Source: Planctomycetota bacterium
GTDB lineage: Bacteria > Planctomycetota > Phycisphaerae > Sedimentisphaerales > Anaerobacaceae
Length of the DNA stretch: 7,172 nt
Assembly: GCA_023139715.1 (NCBI GenBank)
Contig: JAGLNB010000094.1
Coordinates: 1-7,172, forward strand
Direction of reading: 5' to 3'
Made by a program: the position numbers and the translations under genes. The notes under the pieces were generated by a model. It saw only the letters and a program-made list of their open reading frames with translations. It was not told the origin of the DNA and searched no databases. Below are positions 6,500-7,172 of this stretch, piece after piece. Position 1 is the first letter of the stretch; each line of letters opens with the position of its first letter.

Positions 6500-6529
6500 C
6501 CTGTCATTGCGAGCGTAGCGAAGCAATCT
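6500..6529. repeat. Widespread short interspersed repeat (ATTGCGAGC...GAAGCAAT type)
   Basis: From memory, this sequence matches a short repeat scattered through many unrelated bacterial genomes, with core ATTGCGAGCG, a short variable centre and AGCGAAGCAATC. The ends ATTGC (6506-6510) and GCAAT (6523-6527) are inverted, allowing a small imperfect hairpin. It nearly fills the 43-bp gap between the convergent nadE and LAB_N genes, so it may also help end transcription on both sides, although no T-run is present. Confidence 0.72.
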
Positions 6530-6534
6530 AATTT

Positions 6535-6882
6535 CTAATCTTCACCTTCTTCAATGGCTGTTATTACGCCCTTTTTTGCGTGCAGATGAATCAGATGAAT
6601 GTTCCGCAAATATATCAGCGTATTGAGTGAAAAGCCCAGCGTAAAAATCGGGTTCTTAATGTGAATCGAATAGCTGAGCAGAATTAAACTGCCCGCCAAC
6701 GACATAAACCAGAAAGCTGTTGGAACGTGCGATTTTTTTTTGTATTCACTAACGAGCCACTGCAAAACAAATCGTCCGCCGAAAACGAGCTGGCCAATCA
6801 ACGCAACCGTTGCCCAGATGGGGTCATTAACTATTTGTTCCGTAAACGCACTTCTGATAAATTCAATTATTGAATCAAGCAT
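6535..6882 (-). CDS. Stand-alone LAB_N (lipid A biosynthesis N-terminal) domain membrane protein
   Basis: A 115-aa integral membrane protein with about three helices (roughly 22-42, 56-74 and 77-97). It carries the LAB_N pattern, GQLVFGGRFVLQWLVSE (30-46), followed by SHVPTAFWFMSLAGS (51-65), Y71, P78 and IYLRN (90-94). The domain occurs at the N-terminus of some lipid-A-disaccharide synthases (reported in chlamydiae) and, as here, alone in small proteins of unknown role. It does not itself carry the LpxB glycosyltransferase. The ATG at 6882 is preferred over an upstream in-frame alternative start at 6909 because GGAG lies six bases before it and the extra residues are unlike the family. The very C-terminus is acidic (EEGED). 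It converges with nadE and diverges from the VanZ-like gene. A lipid or glycan transport/modification role in the envelope is inferred only. Confidence 0.85.
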   Translation of the reverse strand: MLDSIIEFIRSAFTEQIVNDPIWATVALIGQLVFGGRFVLQWLVSEYKKKSHVPTAFWFMSLAGSLILLSYSIHIKNPIFTLGFSLNTLIYLRNIHLIHLHAKKGVITAIEEGED

Positions 6883-6888
6883 AGTTTT

Positions 6889-6892
6889 CTCC
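6889..6892 (-). promoter_or_regulatory. Shine-Dalgarno fixing the start of the LAB_N gene
   Basis: The minus strand reads GGAG, AAAACT, ATG. The six-base spacing supports the internal ATG at 6882 and argues against the nine-residue longer form starting at 6909. Confidence 0.7.
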
Positions 6893-6911
6893 AAATTTAA
6901 GTAAACCAACT

Positions 6912-6941
6912 ATTACATCATAGGGCAATTTCTGGTAAAAT
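6912..6941 (+). promoter_or_regulatory. Candidate promoter of the VanZ-like gene
   Basis: A -35-like ATTACA (6912-6917), an 18-bp spacer and a -10-like TAAAAT (6936-6941) are preceded by TGG, an extended -10 feature. A start near 6948 would leave a leader of about 30 nt before the ATG at 6978. The match is moderate and was found by eye. Confidence 0.4.
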
Positions 6942-6944
6942 CAA
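6917..6944 (-). promoter_or_regulatory. Candidate promoter of the LAB_N gene
   Basis: The minus strand shows TTGATT (complement of 6939-6944), a 16-bp spacer and TATGAT (complement of 6917-6922). Transcription would begin near 6910, about 27 nt before the ATG. It overlaps the plus-strand candidate promoter almost completely, so the two could compete for polymerase. Confidence 0.4.
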
Positions 6945-6977
6945 ACAGTTGGTAAATAAAATTAAGGATTGGCTCAA

Positions 6978-7172
6978 ATGGTTTTATTGCGAAACAAAAA
7001 ACTAACCATAACACTATTGGCGTTGTATTGGCCTGTGCTTTTTATTCTAACGCACGTGCCAATTCCAAAGCGTATGCTGGCAAATCTTGACACTTCCGAC
7101 AAAACGCTTCATTTTTGTGCGTATTTCATTCTTGCGTTTTTAACCTGGCTTGCAATTGGCGCAGCTGGAAAA
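6978..7172 (+). CDS. VanZ-like membrane protein, N-terminal part
   Basis: The first 65 codons of a gene cut by the right window edge, with the frame open to the last base. Two hydrophobic segments (about 9-26 and 45-62) flank a short polar loop with DTSDKTLHFCAYF. The D41-K42...H45-F46...Y49 pattern is the hallmark at the start of VanZ-like family proteins. VanZ itself gives low-level teicoplanin resistance in enterococci. Chromosomal VanZ-like proteins in other bacteria are common and mostly unstudied, so no resistance is implied here. The ATG at 6978 has AAGGA nine bases upstream. It is transcribed divergently from the LAB_N gene. Confidence 0.75.
   Translation, partial: MVLLRNKKLTITLLALYWPVLFILTHVPIPKRMLANLDTSDKTLHFCAYFILAFLTWLAIGAAGK

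Overview
The window looks like chromosomal DNA from a Gram-negative bacterium with an AT-leaning genome. My best guess is a member of the PVC group, possibly a Planctomycetota/Phycisphaerae-type organism. The guess rests on the mix of genes: a lipid A-type acyltransferase, a stand-alone LAB_N membrane protein, a PilT-like ATPase, a VanZ-like protein and a secreted orphan protein. It also rests on long AT-rich intergenic stretches that carry hairpins and short dispersed repeats. No rRNA, tRNA or other phylogenetic marker is present, so the lineage is an inference.

Layout, left to right. Positions 1-290 hold no gene. A long perfect hairpin (291-326) and an 8-bp tandem repeat lie just past the stop of a minus-strand LpxL/HtrB-family acyltransferase (358-1305). 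A 245-bp gap separates this from a minus-strand PilT-type retraction ATPase (1551-2642), which uses a GTG start behind a strong Shine-Dalgarno. A palindromic element with a pure purine loop (2749-2793) follows, then a 70-aa two-helix membrane protein (2849-3061). A 29-codon upstream reading frame overlaps its start through ATGA. A textbook terminator (3282-3315) ends a minus-strand gene for a 399-aa exported protein with a glycine-rich, serine-tipped tail (3347-4546). A 316-bp AT-rich divergent spacer leads to plus-strand nadE (4863-6491). nadE converges on a minus-strand LAB_N protein (6535-6882), and the 43-bp junction is almost filled by a widespread short interspersed repeat. At the right edge a VanZ-like gene (6978 onward, cut by the window) diverges from the LAB_N gene, with the two predicted promoters overlapping.

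The genes do not form one pathway. Two touch the outer envelope (the acyltransferase and the LAB_N protein), one powers pilus retraction, one makes NAD, and several are membrane or exported proteins of unknown role. I found no defence system, CRISPR array, transposase, phage gene or biosynthetic cluster. The most original material is the exported Gly/Ser-tailed protein, the small membrane protein with its overlapping upstream frame, and the intergenic repeats.
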